Assembly (NCBI GenBank): GCA_022828595.1
Contig: JAKGHH010000001.1
Location: forward strand, 69,746,401 to 69,810,400
Source: Nelumbo lutea
Taxonomy: Eukaryota; Streptophyta; Magnoliopsida; Proteales; Nelumbonaceae
DNA: 64,000 bases
Direction: 5' to 3'
Notes under the pieces: model-generated
Told to the model about the DNA's origin: nothing
The model's input: only the letters and a program-made list of their open reading frames with translations
Databases searched by the model: none
Translations under genes and position numbers: made by a program
Shown here: piece after piece, positions 23,205 to 35,343 of the stretch
Position numbering within the stretch: the first letter of the stretch is position 1
Layout of the letters: every line of letters begins with the position of its first letter

Positions 23205-23995
23205 GGGAAATTGTCTAAAATTCACCATGAGTTTTCAACTTTTCTCTTAAACTCACCACAACTTTTTAAAATGTCTAAAACTCACCATGTCACTAACTTG
23301 ACGTTAAATAGACTAACGGGTGTTAATATATTGCTATTTTAACCTTCATAGAAAAATATAAAATCTATACAAAACAAACTAACAGGTGTTAATATATTAC
23401 CATTTTAATATTTAGACATGAAAAAAGGAAAATTTTCAAAAATATATTTTCAAATATAAAATACATAAAAACATACAAATTACAAAAATAGAAAAAATTA
23501 TAGAAATTGCAAACAAAATAAAAAAATTATTTTCAAATTATAAAAACTATAGAAATTGAAAAACAAAATCAGAAAATAAAAATTGTAGAAAAAACACCAA
23601 AAATTATAGAAAAACATAGAAATTGTAAATAAATAACAAAAAATACAGGAAAATTTATAGATTGTAGAAAATAGAAAAATGTAAAAAAAAAAGAATTATA
23701 ATAAAACATTGGAAATTATAATAAAACACTCAAAATGAAAAAAAAAACAAGAAAATTGAAAACTGAAAAAGACCATTTTTCCTCTAACTCACCATTCAAG
23801 GGTAATTTGGTCATGAAAATTGTTATTTATGCTGACATGGACATCTCTGTTAAGAAGCATTAATGGTGCACTAACGGAAGGTGAATTTTGGAAAATAAAA
23901 ACTTATTGATATGGTGAGTTTTAGACATTTTAAAAAGTTGGGATGAGTTTTAAGAGAAATGTTGAAAACTCATGGTGAGTTTTAGACAATTTCCC
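23205..23995. mobile_element. TIR element with about 85-bp arms (Mutator-like, non-autonomous)
   Basis: The left arm begins GGGAAATTGTCTAAAATTCA. The right arm, read inverted, begins GGGAAATTGTCTAAAACTCA. The two stay alike for about 85 bases through the ACTCACCAT motifs. The core is AT-rich with many short AGAAAATTATAGAAA-like runs. The flanks are ACAAAAAAAAA (left) and ACAAAAAAAA (right), consistent with a 9-11-bp duplication, although the A-run makes it weak evidence. There is no transposase. Confidence 0.75.
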
Positions 23996-24142
23996 ACAAA
24001 AAAAATGACCAGGCCCAAGCCCAAGCCTGTCTCAACTATTGGGCCTAGATCTGGAGTCCCAGACTGGCCTTATATAAAGCCCAAAACCCAATATGAACAG
24101 AAATTTTATAATACATCAATTATGTATAATTAATAATATGTT

Positions 24143-24154
24143 ATATATATATAT

Positions 24155-24189
<35 letters not shown>

Positions 24190-24190
24190 C
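24143..24190. repeat. (TA)n-(GATA)n microsatellite
   Basis: A short TA run passes into about eight GATA units. A flanking AT-rich stretch continues to about 24230. Confidence 0.9.
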
Positions 24191-24284
24191 TATAATGTAT
24201 ACAATATTATATAATATTTCTTTGTTACTAAGCCTATGGGCTAACAGATCCATGAATAAGTCTACTGGAGGTAATCAGATTTTA

Positions 24285-24782
24285 GGGTCTGTTTGGTTCA
24301 CAAGAATAGGGTCTAGAATTGGAATCTCCAGCCATTTGGCTGGGCGGAATGGGATTCCAATTCCCATTTCTGGAGGATACAACCTCCCCCCTTGGGGCGA
24401 TGGGATTTTCTCATAACAAAAACTGTCCCAATGCAGTCCTAACATGATCTGTGTCGGCACATCTCACTGTGAGACTGGTACCCACCATCTATGCAATGTG
24501 CTGATACAGATTTGTTGAAACAGCTTGTTGTGATCAGATCCCCACCCCCCCCCCCACCCCCACCACACACACACACAAGAAATGAAAATTTTATTCCAGT
24601 CAGAAAAAAAAAAAAAAAAAAGGCAAGCGACTTAAAACCCCTTCAAATCCTATTTCGCTTTACCTACACCAGTCATCCTTAGCAGTCAACCAGTCGTGTA
24701 TATTTTATAAAATCTAATTCTGATTCCTGTTTGAACCAAAGGAAACAGGCAATTCTGGTTCCAACTGTGAACCAAACGGGCC
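24285..24782. mobile_element. PIF/Harbinger-like non-autonomous element
   Basis: The left end GGGTCTGTTTGGTTCACA and the right end TGTGAACCAAACGGGCC are inverted repeats of the Harbinger type (GGSCYTGTTTGG). They are flanked by TTTTA at 24280-24284 and 24783-24787, which includes the TTA-type duplication expected for this superfamily. A second inverted pair (TTGGAATC and GATTCC motifs) lies inside. The core holds C-, AC- and A-runs at 24541-24620. It has no transposase. Confidence 0.7.
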
Positions 24783-25205
24783 TTTTATGGTTTTTCCCTA
24801 TATGTTGAGTGTTTTTAAGTTCTAAGGGATCAGGGATCAACAAGTGTGTACAGCAACAAATACAGCCATTTGTATCCAAGGGCACAATCCAACTTATTTG
24901 CATTGTTCTTCTGATGCAACAAAGTAGAAAACAGTTTGCATGAAATTCGATCGATGAGAGTTTCTTATTAGAATTGCAATGACAATGAGGAGTGCCCATG
25001 CAAATGGGGTTTCCCCTTTATCCACCGGCTCACACAATGGACAATGCCAAGAGCCTTCTTTTCCTTGACTCCTTGTTTTAGTAAAACCCCAATTCAAGAA
25101 GCTAGACAGAGGAGAGGAATCGGAATCAACCAAAACCTTGTTTTTCCTACAAACAATGCCACGCTAGGATTAGCTACATCATCCTCGCCTTGTTGTGTAA
25201 AATGC

Positions 25206-25330
25206 CATTATCATCATCATCATCAACAACATCAACATCGTCATCATCATCCATGTCTTATCTCAACTATATAGGATCAGCTACATAAATCATGTTTCAT
25301 CAATCCGTTCTTGTTGTATAAAATGTAATT
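25206..25330 (-). mobile_element. RTE-type LINE 3'-end fragment
   Basis: A (CATCAT)n run is followed by TCTTATCTCAACTATATAGG and ATCAGCTACATAAATCATG. These match the conserved 3' end of plant RTE LINEs seen again at 43680-43745 and 45376-45425. Only the terminal stretch is present. The inserted strand is minus, as judged from the coding direction of the longer copy at 43.6-44.5 kb. Confidence 0.6.
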
Positions 25331-25789
25331 GATAAAATGCACCATTCATCTGAGTCAGCAAATGACAAATGAAGCAAATCCCCTCACAGTAAGTTGGAAC
25401 TTGGAACTAGCTAGCCACGAATGGATGAGGCACATGGTGATTGCATCTCATCATCAAACTCTGAACTGGCCCATTTACGTGCATCATTCACTATTTGGAA
25501 CCTTTCCTGTGGATGTCCGGATTTCAAGTTTTCAACACCAACAATGGTAACAACAAACATTTATATCACAGGACAAGTGCAGATGCAAATTTGGTGTTTG
25601 ATGATGAACTGTTCCAAAATCAAAGAAAAGAAGTTAGTTCCAATTCCTTAAATGTAATGCATTCTATTACAAAATGGCCGCAATATATATGGACCATGAA
25701 TATCGATATTGATATCCAGTAGGCAACTTACCAAGAGTAAAATAGAAATATCAATAACAAGAAAATGGTGAAGCTAGCTAGAGAACACA

Positions 25790-25901
25790 CCATGTTACGA
25801 TTGCATGTGCTGTTTTCACTGCAGAATTTGTGACAGTTGACGCCTTTGAAGCCTCCAGCCCAGTCTCTTCAGTTTCTCAAGGCCCATGTTACGATTGCAT
25901 G
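25790..25901. repeat. 18-bp direct repeat flanking a 76-bp segment
   Basis: CCATGTTACGATTGCATG occurs at 25790-25807 and again at 25884-25901. The 76 bp between could be a small insertion flanked by a target-site duplication. On the minus strand it reads as a short leucine/arginine-rich stretch, with no recognisable family. Confidence 0.6.
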
Positions 25902-26213
25902 GTAACAATACAATAATAATAATAACCACATGTTGGCTTATTATTTTAGATTAACATTAAACTAAAATACCTTAAATTGAATATAGAATAATTAGTGATG
26001 ATTCCATTATTATCACATGTCTAAAAGAACATTTCTCCAAACTACTGGCTGTTGTTAACTAATAATGGATTTTAAAAATATCAAGTATTTATACTTTAAT
26101 GTGATATAACTAATTAGTTTCATTTGAATAATCATATATTAAAATTATTAGTATTGTTGGATTAAATTAATGATCACTGTTTGAATTAATTAATCACAAA
26201 CAGATTGCATGCA

Positions 26214-26260
26214 TTCATACATGCATGCATGCATGCATACAAAGATGCATACATGCAATA
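26214..26260. repeat. (GCAT)n microsatellite
   Basis: About five perfect GCAT units (26220-26239) sit among degenerate ATGCATAC units. No gene is nearby apart from the miRNA locus 0.5 kb to the right. Confidence 0.85.
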
Positions 26261-26754
26261 ATGTAAGCATCAATATATTAATCAATAAAAGTTAACAACT
26301 AAATGAAATTACATAATTATTTAAGCATCATTAAGATGGCAATATTTAAGTGCAAAAACATGATATCAAAATACAAATATTGGGAAGATATTTCTATATT
26401 TTTCTCTCTCTCTCTCTATATATATAAGGTTTCAAAAATTCCTATAAATTTTGATGCACTCTTCCTTGTCCACATCCATGTGGTAAAATTAAATTATTTT
26501 CTGTTTTGAGTAATATTAATTATATAAAGCAAATAATGGCTTTTCAAAAACCAAGTTCTGATATGTAGTCAGTAAAGGGACGTAGACGAGTTGTGAGACC
26601 AAAGATTCTACCCGTATAGTTGGCAAAATATTGTATATGCACTTCTTGACCGTCTGATATGGATCTGACTCATCTGAGGGTTACAGGAGCTTGAAATACC
26701 ACATGTGATGTCTGTAATCCATGTAGGGCTAGGGCTATCAACAACTGGGGAGTT

Positions 26755-26862
26755 GGTGATGCTGACAGAAGAAAAGAGAGCACACTCCCAACAAAAGTAA
26801 AGCCTTTCTTTAACTGATGCTGGCTTGTGCTCTCTCTCTTCTGTCAACTTGTCTCTCCTCTC
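26755..26862 (-). ncRNA. MIR156: miR156/miR157 precursor hairpin
   Basis: On the minus strand, the 5' arm at 26847-26827 reads as a 21-nt miR156/157 species starting TTGACAGAAG and ending GAGAGCAC. After a loop of about 43 nt, the 3' arm at 26783-26763 (GTGCTCTCTTTTCTTCTGTC...) pairs with it along its whole length, with one G-U pair and one bulged U. Read on the plus strand, the 5' arm would give a non-canonical AGAAAAGAG core, so minus is chosen. miR156/157 directs cleavage and repression of SPL transcription factor mRNAs and holds plants in the juvenile phase. No ORF covers the hairpin in a meaningful way. A TATA box at 27562-27572 on the same strand fits a primary transcript starting about 0.7 kb upstream. 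No SPL target gene is in the window. Confidence 0.9.
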
Positions 26863-27561
26863 CGGCCCTTCACTCTCCTGCATCTGCACCAACCAAGATA
26901 ATGCATCAATTAGTATATATAGTATTATTGTTGTCATGCATTTATTCCTATATACATGGTCGATCATTTCATGCATACATGTATCCCTCTCTATATATGA
27001 TTGATCACAAACCCAGTCATTTCATCATCCATCGCCTTAAACAATTGAAGTTGAATGGATAGATCATATGAAATGGTAGAGTAGAGGATAACACTACTAA
27101 AAGCCTTACGTACGCCCTTACCTTTGAACATTTCTGCCGGCCGTCTGAAACGATCGATAATTCCTCAGAAGTCAGGACTCAGGACTCTAAGTTCAGGGTC
27201 AAGTACAGACCACAACCAAAAGGGAAAAAAGATGAAAAAACAAGCTTTATACTACTTTTCTTTCACATAAAATGAATGAAAAAAAAAAAAAAAGGAGTTC
27301 GATGAAGCTTGATCTAAGATCCTAAGGCTTAATTAAAAATATATAGAGAAAAAAAAAAAAAAGGCAACGTTAAGTACTGCAAAAGAATAGAACAGATCAA
27401 AGTTGGAGATCAAGCAAAGCAAAGCAGAGAAAAGAAGTGTAAATATAGAAAGAAGAAGGTAGAGAGCAGAGGAGGAGGAGAAGACGTATGAAGTAGCGAC
27501 TCCTACTACTGGACACAAGAATAGATAGCCGGAGTGGTGGATGTGTGCCCTTTCAGCCTTT

Positions 27562-27572
27562 CTTATATATAG
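27562..27572 (-). promoter_or_regulatory. TATA box of the probable pri-miR156 promoter
   Basis: The minus strand reads CTATATATAAG here, a strong plant TATA match. It is followed by a pyrimidine-rich leader (CT/TTC-rich, about 27500-27400), typical of plant 5' leaders. A start near 27530 would place the miRNA about 0.7 kb into the transcript, a usual distance for MIR156 loci. The link between box and hairpin is inferred from position and strand. Confidence 0.55.
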
Positions 27573-27649
27573 CATAGGTATAGAGACTTGACCAGCTAAT
27601 GTCAGATTCTTGGATAGTAACCGGCTATGGTCGGTCAAGTGGTCCGCGT

Positions 27650-29621
27650 CAGCTGTCTACATGTGTCTCTATTATGCAGGGTTGCTGTGTATGAGGAATC
27701 TGCTAAATTTAGCTAAGGTTTTGGTTGTCACATTTATGACATTTTTCCCTCTACAAACCCCACATTAATTATGGCTGAACTGATGACAAAAACCCCATTA
27801 GTAAATCATAAATGTTGTACCAAATTTAGAGTAAGCTAGATGGCGACCGGCTGTGCAAGTCTCCATCAACGTCTCCCCTCTTTCACCGTAGTACCATTAC
27901 AAAAGGCAATTGGTTTACGGTTTACCCCCCACCCCAATTGGTTAGGACGATGGACCTGCTCCTGTTCGACTAAAATGTTGGGTGTATGACCGTAAGCCCA
28001 TAAAAAAAGAGTCTATGAGCCCCATGATACCTATCCAGCTGTCCTCTCTCTGAATCTTTGAAAATACATCCTATTCATCTATTCCTCTGCTTTCTAGAAA
28101 ATATTTATTTAGGTAAGTATATTTATCCATATGTTTTTATTTCCTAAATAAATAAAGCAATGAATCGTATTAACCATAAAAAAACTATTATTTAAAAGGA
28201 CAATTTTGTCCCATCAAAATCTTGACAATTTCCCCTCGTGTAGAAAAAAACTTATCCACTTGAGAAATAGGTATCACTTAACTTATCTGGGTATATGATA
28301 CCTATGAAAAATAAATTTTCTATAGATTCATCCACATAAATCTGAAAAAAGAATATGAATATCTGTGGTCAATGAAAATGAATATCTCATTAACCAACTT
28401 CCCCCTCTCAAAATCCAAAAAAAAAAAAAAAGAAAAACGAACGGACCCATAGACCCTTAATATGAGTGTCTCAGTCGTTCACGCACCTATTGACGGTCTA
28501 ACGCCACAAACATGAAACATGGACCTGTTCCAGCTTCGAACTGACCTAATGCTCGCCCCGTCTGGCCTTACAGAATTACTGGTTTATTGTTGGGCCTGTG
28601 CCTCAATTGCTTAGTTCTCATAGAGTTGGCCAGACCGAGAACCAGACCAGTTTCTGAATTTGGGTATGGGTTAACACCATGGATCTCGTGCGTCTTGTTT
28701 GGGGCCCAGTGTATTGTCGAATTAATTTGGGCTATAGACAAAGGTCTACAGACTCAGGGTGTTAAAGACAGTGTCTTAAGTATTAATTCAAATTGTTACC
28801 AAAAAAAGGAAACAAAAAGTATTAACTCAAATTCAAATAGTTGAAATACCTTTTCGCATTACCATACTAAAAAAAAAAAAATCAAGTTTAAGAACAACTC
28901 AAATCCAGGGATATTATTGTGGTATATAATGTTTAGTTTTCATTTTCAGCGAACGAGTAGTGGTGATTTTTCAGGGGCTGTTTGATAATGGCTGAACCGA
29001 AAAAACTTATTGTTGTCTTTTAATTATTAGAATAATTAATAATAAAATTTTAAAGGGTATTGTGATCTACTCAATTTCAGTTTCATCCACCGAGGAACCC
29101 ACGAGGCCACCACCTCCTTAAAAACTTTTATTCACTAAAAGACGAAACAGTTCAGCATTTTCAGCTGTAACCAAAGGCCCCTAAAATGCTTAATGGGCTT
29201 CTTTTTTTTCTTAATTTGGAATCTTTTCTGTATTCTACTTTCAGCACTTCTGCAGCCTACCATTGATTGATAAAAGGTTAAAAATGTGCTGTAAAGAAAG
29301 ACAAACTCAAAGGCATTATTACAATTCAAGAAACGTATAGCAAATAGCAATGCATGTGATATGCACATGTACAGTTCTTCTGATAGAATATGGTGATGAA
29401 ACATGTGACCATTAATCCAAGTGAAATTTTGGGCTTTGTCATGGGCTCAGGCCCACCCAAATCCATCTCAGTCACATTTTCCTCTTGGTAGAGGTAGAAC
29501 TGTAGAAGCCTAGAAGGGAAGGGTTCAAGGGTCCTACAGAGAGAAGGAAAAAGAAAAAGATAATTAAGCAGAGAACACAAATTTGCATTCATAACAGTTG
29601 AAGAAATGTTACAGAGACTTG
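27650..29621. other. Intergenic region between the miR156 promoter and RID3
   Basis: No gene is recognised. A small inverted pair, AGGGGCTGTTTGATAA near 28974 and its rough inverse at about 29182, suggests a degraded 210-bp MITE. Several A-runs and AT-rich stretches are present. The 3' UTR of RID3 should lie in 29450-29621. Confidence 0.5.
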
Positions 29622-30896
29622 TCATCGGCGGTCATGTTCATTCTTCTCACCATTATTCTCAGTATCATCCTCTTTTGCTTCCTTTAGAATAAGCTCCAAG
29701 AGTCTCTCGTACGTCCCAATTGCCGTTTCAAGTGTACCGATGGCTCTTCTCCTATCCTTCACCACCTCACTCAACGTCTCTTCCATTTCAATCACCTTAT
29801 TCCCCATCGCTCTACTTAGCTCCCTACCAGAAAACCCCAGACTCCAACAACCAGTTGATTCCACGCTACCTGCACCAAACCTGACGCTGCGACCGCAACT
29901 CTCGTATACCCCTTTTGCCACCACGAGATCACTTACGCTTCCTCCCCCATCCCCAAAAACCTTGATCACACCACTTCTCTCCACCTCCCAAATTCGAAAA
30001 CTCCCATCTTCTGAAGCTGTTAGTATATTCCGGCCCGTGTTTGTCATTTTAACAGCCGTGATTGCTCCTCCGGCGGCCTCTTGGGTCCATGCAACCAACT
30101 CGGTCGACCCTCTACCCACCTCTTGTCTGGAACTGGAGGCCACCTTCAGCATTGCTACGTATACCCGACCATCTGAACCGCCTGCGTAAAGCGTAGATTC
30201 TGTAGGATCCATGGCCACACCCCAAATCATACATGGGAACCTTAGCGTACGCAAGTGGATGCCCTGTGCAAGGCTCCAGAGCTTACATGTGCAGTCCAAC
30301 GAGCAGGAAACTATAATCGAACCGCACCCACCAGTGCCGGAGATGATGGACGTCACCGACGAGGCATGCCCGACAAAACGGTGCAAAGTGAGCTGACAAC
30401 TTGAGAAATTATCGCCGGCTGAAGCATCCAGGAGGGTTAATACCGGGAATACTGCGATGGCACCGTCGTCACCACCGGAGATGAGAAGAGACCCATCATC
30501 GTTGATTGTTAGGCAAGAGACGGGCTTTGAGTGTGCAGGAAAGGAGCGAAGAAGATCGCCTGATGGAAGCAACAAGGCATGGATATAACCTGAGAGGCCA
30601 CCAGAAAAGAGGTACAAACCGTCGGGAGTGGCGGCAAGGGGAGCGACAGGTTCAGGGAGGGGAAGATGGTGAAAAGCGGAAGAAGACCACCAATTGTAGA
30701 GGTGGATTGAACCCAACGCGGTATCTGAGGAGATATGAGAGGCGGCAATCATGGTGTTTCCGGCGAGGGCAAGGCCCTTACGGGGTGAGTGACTGCCGGT
30801 AAAGTGAGCAAGGGTGGCACCTGAGGAGGCATCGTAAGCCATGATTGGGCCGTCGGGAGAGCTGGAGAGAAGGATCTCCCGTGAACACAAACTCAT
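29622..30896 (-). CDS. RID3: WD40 protein, ROOT INITIATION DEFECTIVE 3 / WDR18 / Ipi3 family
   Basis: A single uninterrupted exon encodes 424 residues, about the length of Arabidopsis RID3. It starts MSLCSREILLSSSPDGPIMA at 30896 and ends ...NEHDRR. WD40 repeats are visible at about residues 115-150 (FPAHSKPVSCLTINDDGSLL, ISGGDDGAIAVF), 172-210 (GHASSVTSI, SLDCTCKLWS), 220-250 and 280-310 (AVKMTNTGRNILTASEDGSF, RIWEVE). The C-terminus from about 355 is a helical segment (MGNKVIEMEETLSEVVKDRR) typical of this family. Ipi3/WDR18 proteins act with Rix1/Ipi1 (plant partners include IPI2/BRP4) in the nucleolus and nucleoplasm, in processing ITS2 and releasing pre-60S ribosomes. The Arabidopsis mutant fails in callus, root and shoot initiation. 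The frame is intact, with no sign of decay. A GC-rich opposite-strand ORF at 29740-30189 is a shadow. Confidence 0.92.
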   Translation of the reverse strand: MSLCSREILLSSSPDGPIMAYDASSGATLAHFTGSHSPRKGLALAGNTMIAASHISSDTALGSIHLYNWWSSSAFHHLPLPEPVAPLAATPDGLYLFSGGLSGYIHALLLPSGDLLRSFPAHSKPVSCLTINDDGSLLISGGDDGAIAVFPVLTLLDASAGDNFSSCQLTLHRFVGHASSVTSIISGTGGCGSIIVSCSLDCTCKLWSLAQGIHLRTLRFPCMIWGVAMDPTESTLYAGGSDGRVYVAMLKVASSSRQEVGRGSTELVAWTQEAAGGAITAVKMTNTGRNILTASEDGSFRIWEVERSGVIKVFGDGGGSVSDLVVAKGVYESCGRSVRFGAGSVESTGCWSLGFSGRELSRAMGNKVIEMEETLSEVVKDRRRAIGTLETAIGTYERLLELILKEAKEDDTENNGEKNEHDRR

Positions 30897-31799
30897 TCTG
30901 TTTCTCTTTTGTTAGCTCAAGTGGTATGCACTGTTATGAAAGGTAAATGATCGAGGACTGTTATGTTAGGGATCGATAAACGTGGAAAGAATGAAGCATG
31001 AAGGAGCGAAGGAGTGGTGTCACTCACAGCTGCAAGCCTGCAAACGGATCGGAGATCCAAATTTGATTCGTCTATTAAACTAAAAAAGTAAAAATGATCA
31101 ATATGTTATGTATTATTAAAAATGATTTTTAACATTATATTTATGAATTAAAATGAATTAAAAAAATTATTTATAACAATTTAATGAAAATACAATGTTC
31201 AAGCCAACTTCAATGACACATATAATATAAATTTGAAGCATATAAATAATTATTTTTAAAATTTGAAGAAAAGTAGGGTTTGGGGGAAAAATGGTCGGAA
31301 AAGGTTTGAATCTATTATAGATTTTTTAAAGAAAAATAAATAATTATTTTTTAAATTTTGGGAATTGGAGTAGAAGCCTTAAAGAGTGATCCTTTACAAT
31401 TTTAATTCTTTTTTTGGGGGGGGGGAGGGGGGCAAGTGCCCACTTTATTATATTTTTAACCCAGCCTCCACTACGTAACCATATAAATAATGGTTTTATA
31501 AAAAAAAAAAAAAAAAAAAAAAAAATTGGGGGGCCAAGATACAAATTGGTGTGAATACCGTGGGAAACTCACCTAAGTCGCATAAATGCATCATAAGCAC
31601 TAAACCAACAAGATACAAACATTATATATATATATATATATAATTTTTGTGAAGCATGAACTACTGATAGATATGCAAAACTAAAGAATTAATACATTTA
31701 GGTCATCAGGTCATCAGATAGTAACACCAAACCAGATTAAGAATTGGTGGAATGTTTTGTTTTAAGATAGCTAAAACCCCAAATCATATCCCAAAAGGT

Positions 31800-31880
31800 A
31801 ATTGTAGCATAGTGGCATTCCCACTTATCAAGCAGCTAGTTTGGATTCAATCCCTGGTAATAATGTATAATTCTTTGTTT
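31800..31880 (+). mobile_element. Possible tRNA-derived SINE head
   Basis: An A-box-like GTAGCATAGTGGC is followed about 40 bases later by a B-box-like GGATTCAATCCCTGG. This is the spacing of a pol III promoter, but the element has no tRNA cloverleaf that I could fold. No target-site duplication was found. Confidence 0.35.
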
Positions 31881-32061
31881 TGTGATTTATTTGAAAGGAA
31901 TCGAGGGGTAAATTTAAAATGTCATAATGCCTAAACTAGTGGAGGTAATGGGGATTTGGCTGGATTTGAAATTTAACTTTATACAACGGCCAAAATTAAT
32001 GGGAATTAATGGCTATATAGATCTCAAAACTAAGTCAATTAATGGGGCTTGAATAAGTCTA

Positions 32062-32783
32062 GGGTAAATTACAAAGACCCCCATACTATTGGGTCAGTGA
32101 TAATTATCCCCTTAACTTTCACTTTCACTTTGCAACAAATACACCCCCCCCCATTAGAGTTCTGCTAGTTAACTTCAAAAAAGATTCTTGTTCAGCTGTT
32201 TAAAATTTTTAAATCTTCAAACTATCCTTTTCTTATTTATTTGAATGATTTATGATCCAATTAATTTTCTAAATATAATATTAAAATCCTCTCGGTTGCT
32301 CTACTATATATCCTTGCAAATTTCTGGTTGGATTCAATATTTTAAATGAAATGGTAGCGGTTTCTTTCTGGCAGATATAAATTTAAGGTTTTGTTTGTTT
32401 TTTTTTTTTAATTTATTGGAAAAATGGATGGATAATTTTATATTTTAAGATGAAGAGAGGCATTCATGTCAGCGAAAATGAAACAAGAATTTAAAGAAAC
32501 TTTTTTCTATGTTAGTGAAATGGTTTTTGTTATTTTAGTTAATTTCATTTGGAGAAAATAGAGGTATTTTGGGTCAGTTAGGTTTAAGAGAAAATGGTGA
32601 GTAAAAGAAAATAAAGAAAGTTTAGGTGGATATTTTAGTAATTTAATGCATTCTATAATCTTGTTTAATGGCTAAGGGGTACTTGTCACAAAGTAAAAAT
32701 TCAGGGGGTCTTTGTTGCAAATGAAAGTTCAGGGGGTAATTGTCAATGACCACATAGTACAAGGGGGTCTTTGTAACTTACCC
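32062..32783. mobile_element. Mutator-like non-autonomous TIR element, copy 2
   Basis: The left end GGGTAAATTACAAAGACCCC and the right end (inverted GGGTAAGTTACAAAGACCCC) form long inverted repeats. The flanks are ATAAGTCTA and TTAAATCTA (7 of 9 alike). The interior is similar to copies 1 and 3, including AAATTTAAGGTTTTGTTTG, which is the uninterrupted version of the site where copy 3 has a Harbinger MITE. Confidence 0.75.
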
Positions 32784-35305
32784 TTAAATCTATATAGCTC
32801 CAAATTAAAAGCCCACTTGGGAGAGATTCTACATTGGAAGCGTGGTGCAGTGATTAAACCGTGGTGGTTGAGCACCCATGTTCCAAAGAAGTTACCTGGA
32901 GTAGCTTCCTATTTCAGCCATGTTTTGGTGTTAAGAACACAGTGATCAGCTTTCCGGATTTTCACCAAACAAAGCTTTTAGTGTTCCCATATGGGGCCCA
33001 GATCGGATTCTCAGAACACCAGAAGCCACATCCTGAAAGCCCTCCCAAACGGGCACTGGTGGAGATTAATGGCTATACATCTTTTAAAAGGTTTAATAGT
33101 TGAAATTAAAGGAGAATACCATCAATGCATCCTAATACAGGTGGAATGTCACTGAAACTGGCCCATTACTAGTAACCCTACACAAGTATAAGTAAAAGCC
33201 AATTGAAATTTTGGATATTTTCTGCATCATAAAGCATTATCCTCGTTGCTTCTAGCCTTGTATTTATATTTATTGACTAAATAGTGCAAGAAAAAGGATT
33301 ACAAGAGAACTTTTATTCATCTTGGTTTTTCACATTGCCAAGGAAGCTAGCCTTCTTGTTTTCTCCTTGTGTCATTATTTATTTATTTCCTTAGGATGAT
33401 AATATCTGGTTTTATTTGATCATGAACTCCAATTGGAAATCAACTCAATATCAAGTTGCATAATAGCTGAAGCAATGTTACAAACACGGTTTATTATAGG
33501 TGTTTTTCATTCTTTTCGTTGCATAATAGCTCTCTCTCTCTCTCGTAAACATTGCTTGTTTTTTCTCTCCTACAAGAATACTGGATCAAACCAGACAGGG
33601 GTTATGTTACCATTAATGAAATGGTTAATAAAGTCACTGGGCATCCAAAAGATAGAGTCTCGACCCATAGAGTAAGATGGAGTACCATCCTGCGGGACCA
33701 GAATTCCCATACGCTTAAGTACAGTATTGATTATTAGCAAATGGACAAGTAGATATAACTATATCTGAGAATACTGAAGACCTCATTAGGTTAAGACCTT
33801 ACTTCAGCCTCAAAGAACTTGCCAGGGGATATTAGACTACTCTCTTCATATAAAAAAATTTAAAATTAAAATCAAAATAAAAGCGATAGGACTATTCTGC
33901 TCCATTTCACTAGAATCAACTCCAAATTAAAGTTGGCTTTTGACTTTTGAATTCCACTTTCTCTACTCAAACCCCCCAAGTACCAAGTTTTTGCTTTTTC
34001 CCTTGATTATATGGATTTGGTCTATTGGTTGATACCGACCTCAGGAGCTGATTCACAATTATTCAGAAGTGGAGAGCCACAAATCTTCAGACATCATAAT
34101 TTTTGGCACTGGTATTTACACTTTCCAACAACTTCAATAGAGGGTGCAACGGGGCAAGACTAAGATTGGCTTATTACTTCAATGTTTCCTCCAAGATGGT
34201 AAATCAGAGATAAATTATTGAATGAATGCCACAGTTTCGTCCAGGTAGCAGATTGAGGTAACGGGATCCATACAAAATGCTTTAGGAAAACTCCCTTAAG
34301 TCACATGGTTTCAACTTGGAAGGGAATTCCCAGATTAAGAGAATGACTGACATAATAATATTTTTTGTATGGCAACTCGAGGTTAGAACCCATGGTTTTC
34401 AAAACCGAACCGGATCAGACAGTCAGACCAGAAAAACTGGGAACCGGTCAGGTGACCGGTTCCGGCTTTCCCCAAAACCAGATTTTAGCCAAAAAATGTT
34501 GATTTGGTCAGCAAACCACTGACCCGGGCGGTTGAACCGTTCAACGTCTTTGACCGCTTTTTTCTTAATTTTTTGTTAGAACAGGTCATCCGTTCGGTTC
34601 GAATGATCAGACAGTTCGACCCGGGAACCGGACCCCTGACCGGTTCGTTGTCTGGGTCGGTTTTAAAAACCTTGTTAGAACCTGAAGATTCTAAAGATTT
34701 TTCCCACTGCTTGGATTGATAGTGACTCCATCCTCCCTGTTGAAGTACACTGCTTCTAGACCCTCTCATTGTTTCACTCTATGGATGGGAAATAGTTTTG
34801 GAATTTGATAATTAGATGACTGCATGCCTGAGTGGCTATACAAGAACACAGCTTTGAGGGTGAGAGAAGCTACTTTGCCAAGAAAAAAAATGCCAAGGAT
34901 TTTTACCCAGTCTGCCCCTCCCAAGACCCCAGATAGCCAAGGCCAACATTAGATAATAGCCTGTTTTATGATTGCGTGCTTGAGCAAAGATGCACCTGGT
35001 CATAAAATCATCATAGCCACAGCTTCATGGTTGGGTCTTGAGTTCCAGTTAAGAGGACCTGCAAAAGTTTTCCGGAAGGATGGGTCATGAATATGCTAAG
35101 TAATATATTGTATATATAATATAATATACATATATTACACTGAGCATTTTCAACCTCCATTCTAGTTCGACTCCATAATCTAATGCTTTACCTTTCATAC
35201 AGAAAATGAAACTAGAAACTATAAAGCCAACAACCATAGACTACAAGTGGAAGCATATAGGTGGTAAGTCATAATGAACACTTTCAACCGGTACACACAC
35301 ACACA

Positions 35306-35343
<38 letters not shown>

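Noticed and set aside
26763..26783. Plus-strand miR156-like sequence at the star arm
   Set aside because: It reads with an AAAA core that is not a miR156 family variant; the minus-strand 5' arm has the canonical core, so the plus-strand reading is the star complement.
29740..30189. 149-codon plus-strand ORF opposite RID3
   Set aside because: It lies wholly inside the RID3 coding region and has no domain; RID3 on the minus strand is unambiguous.
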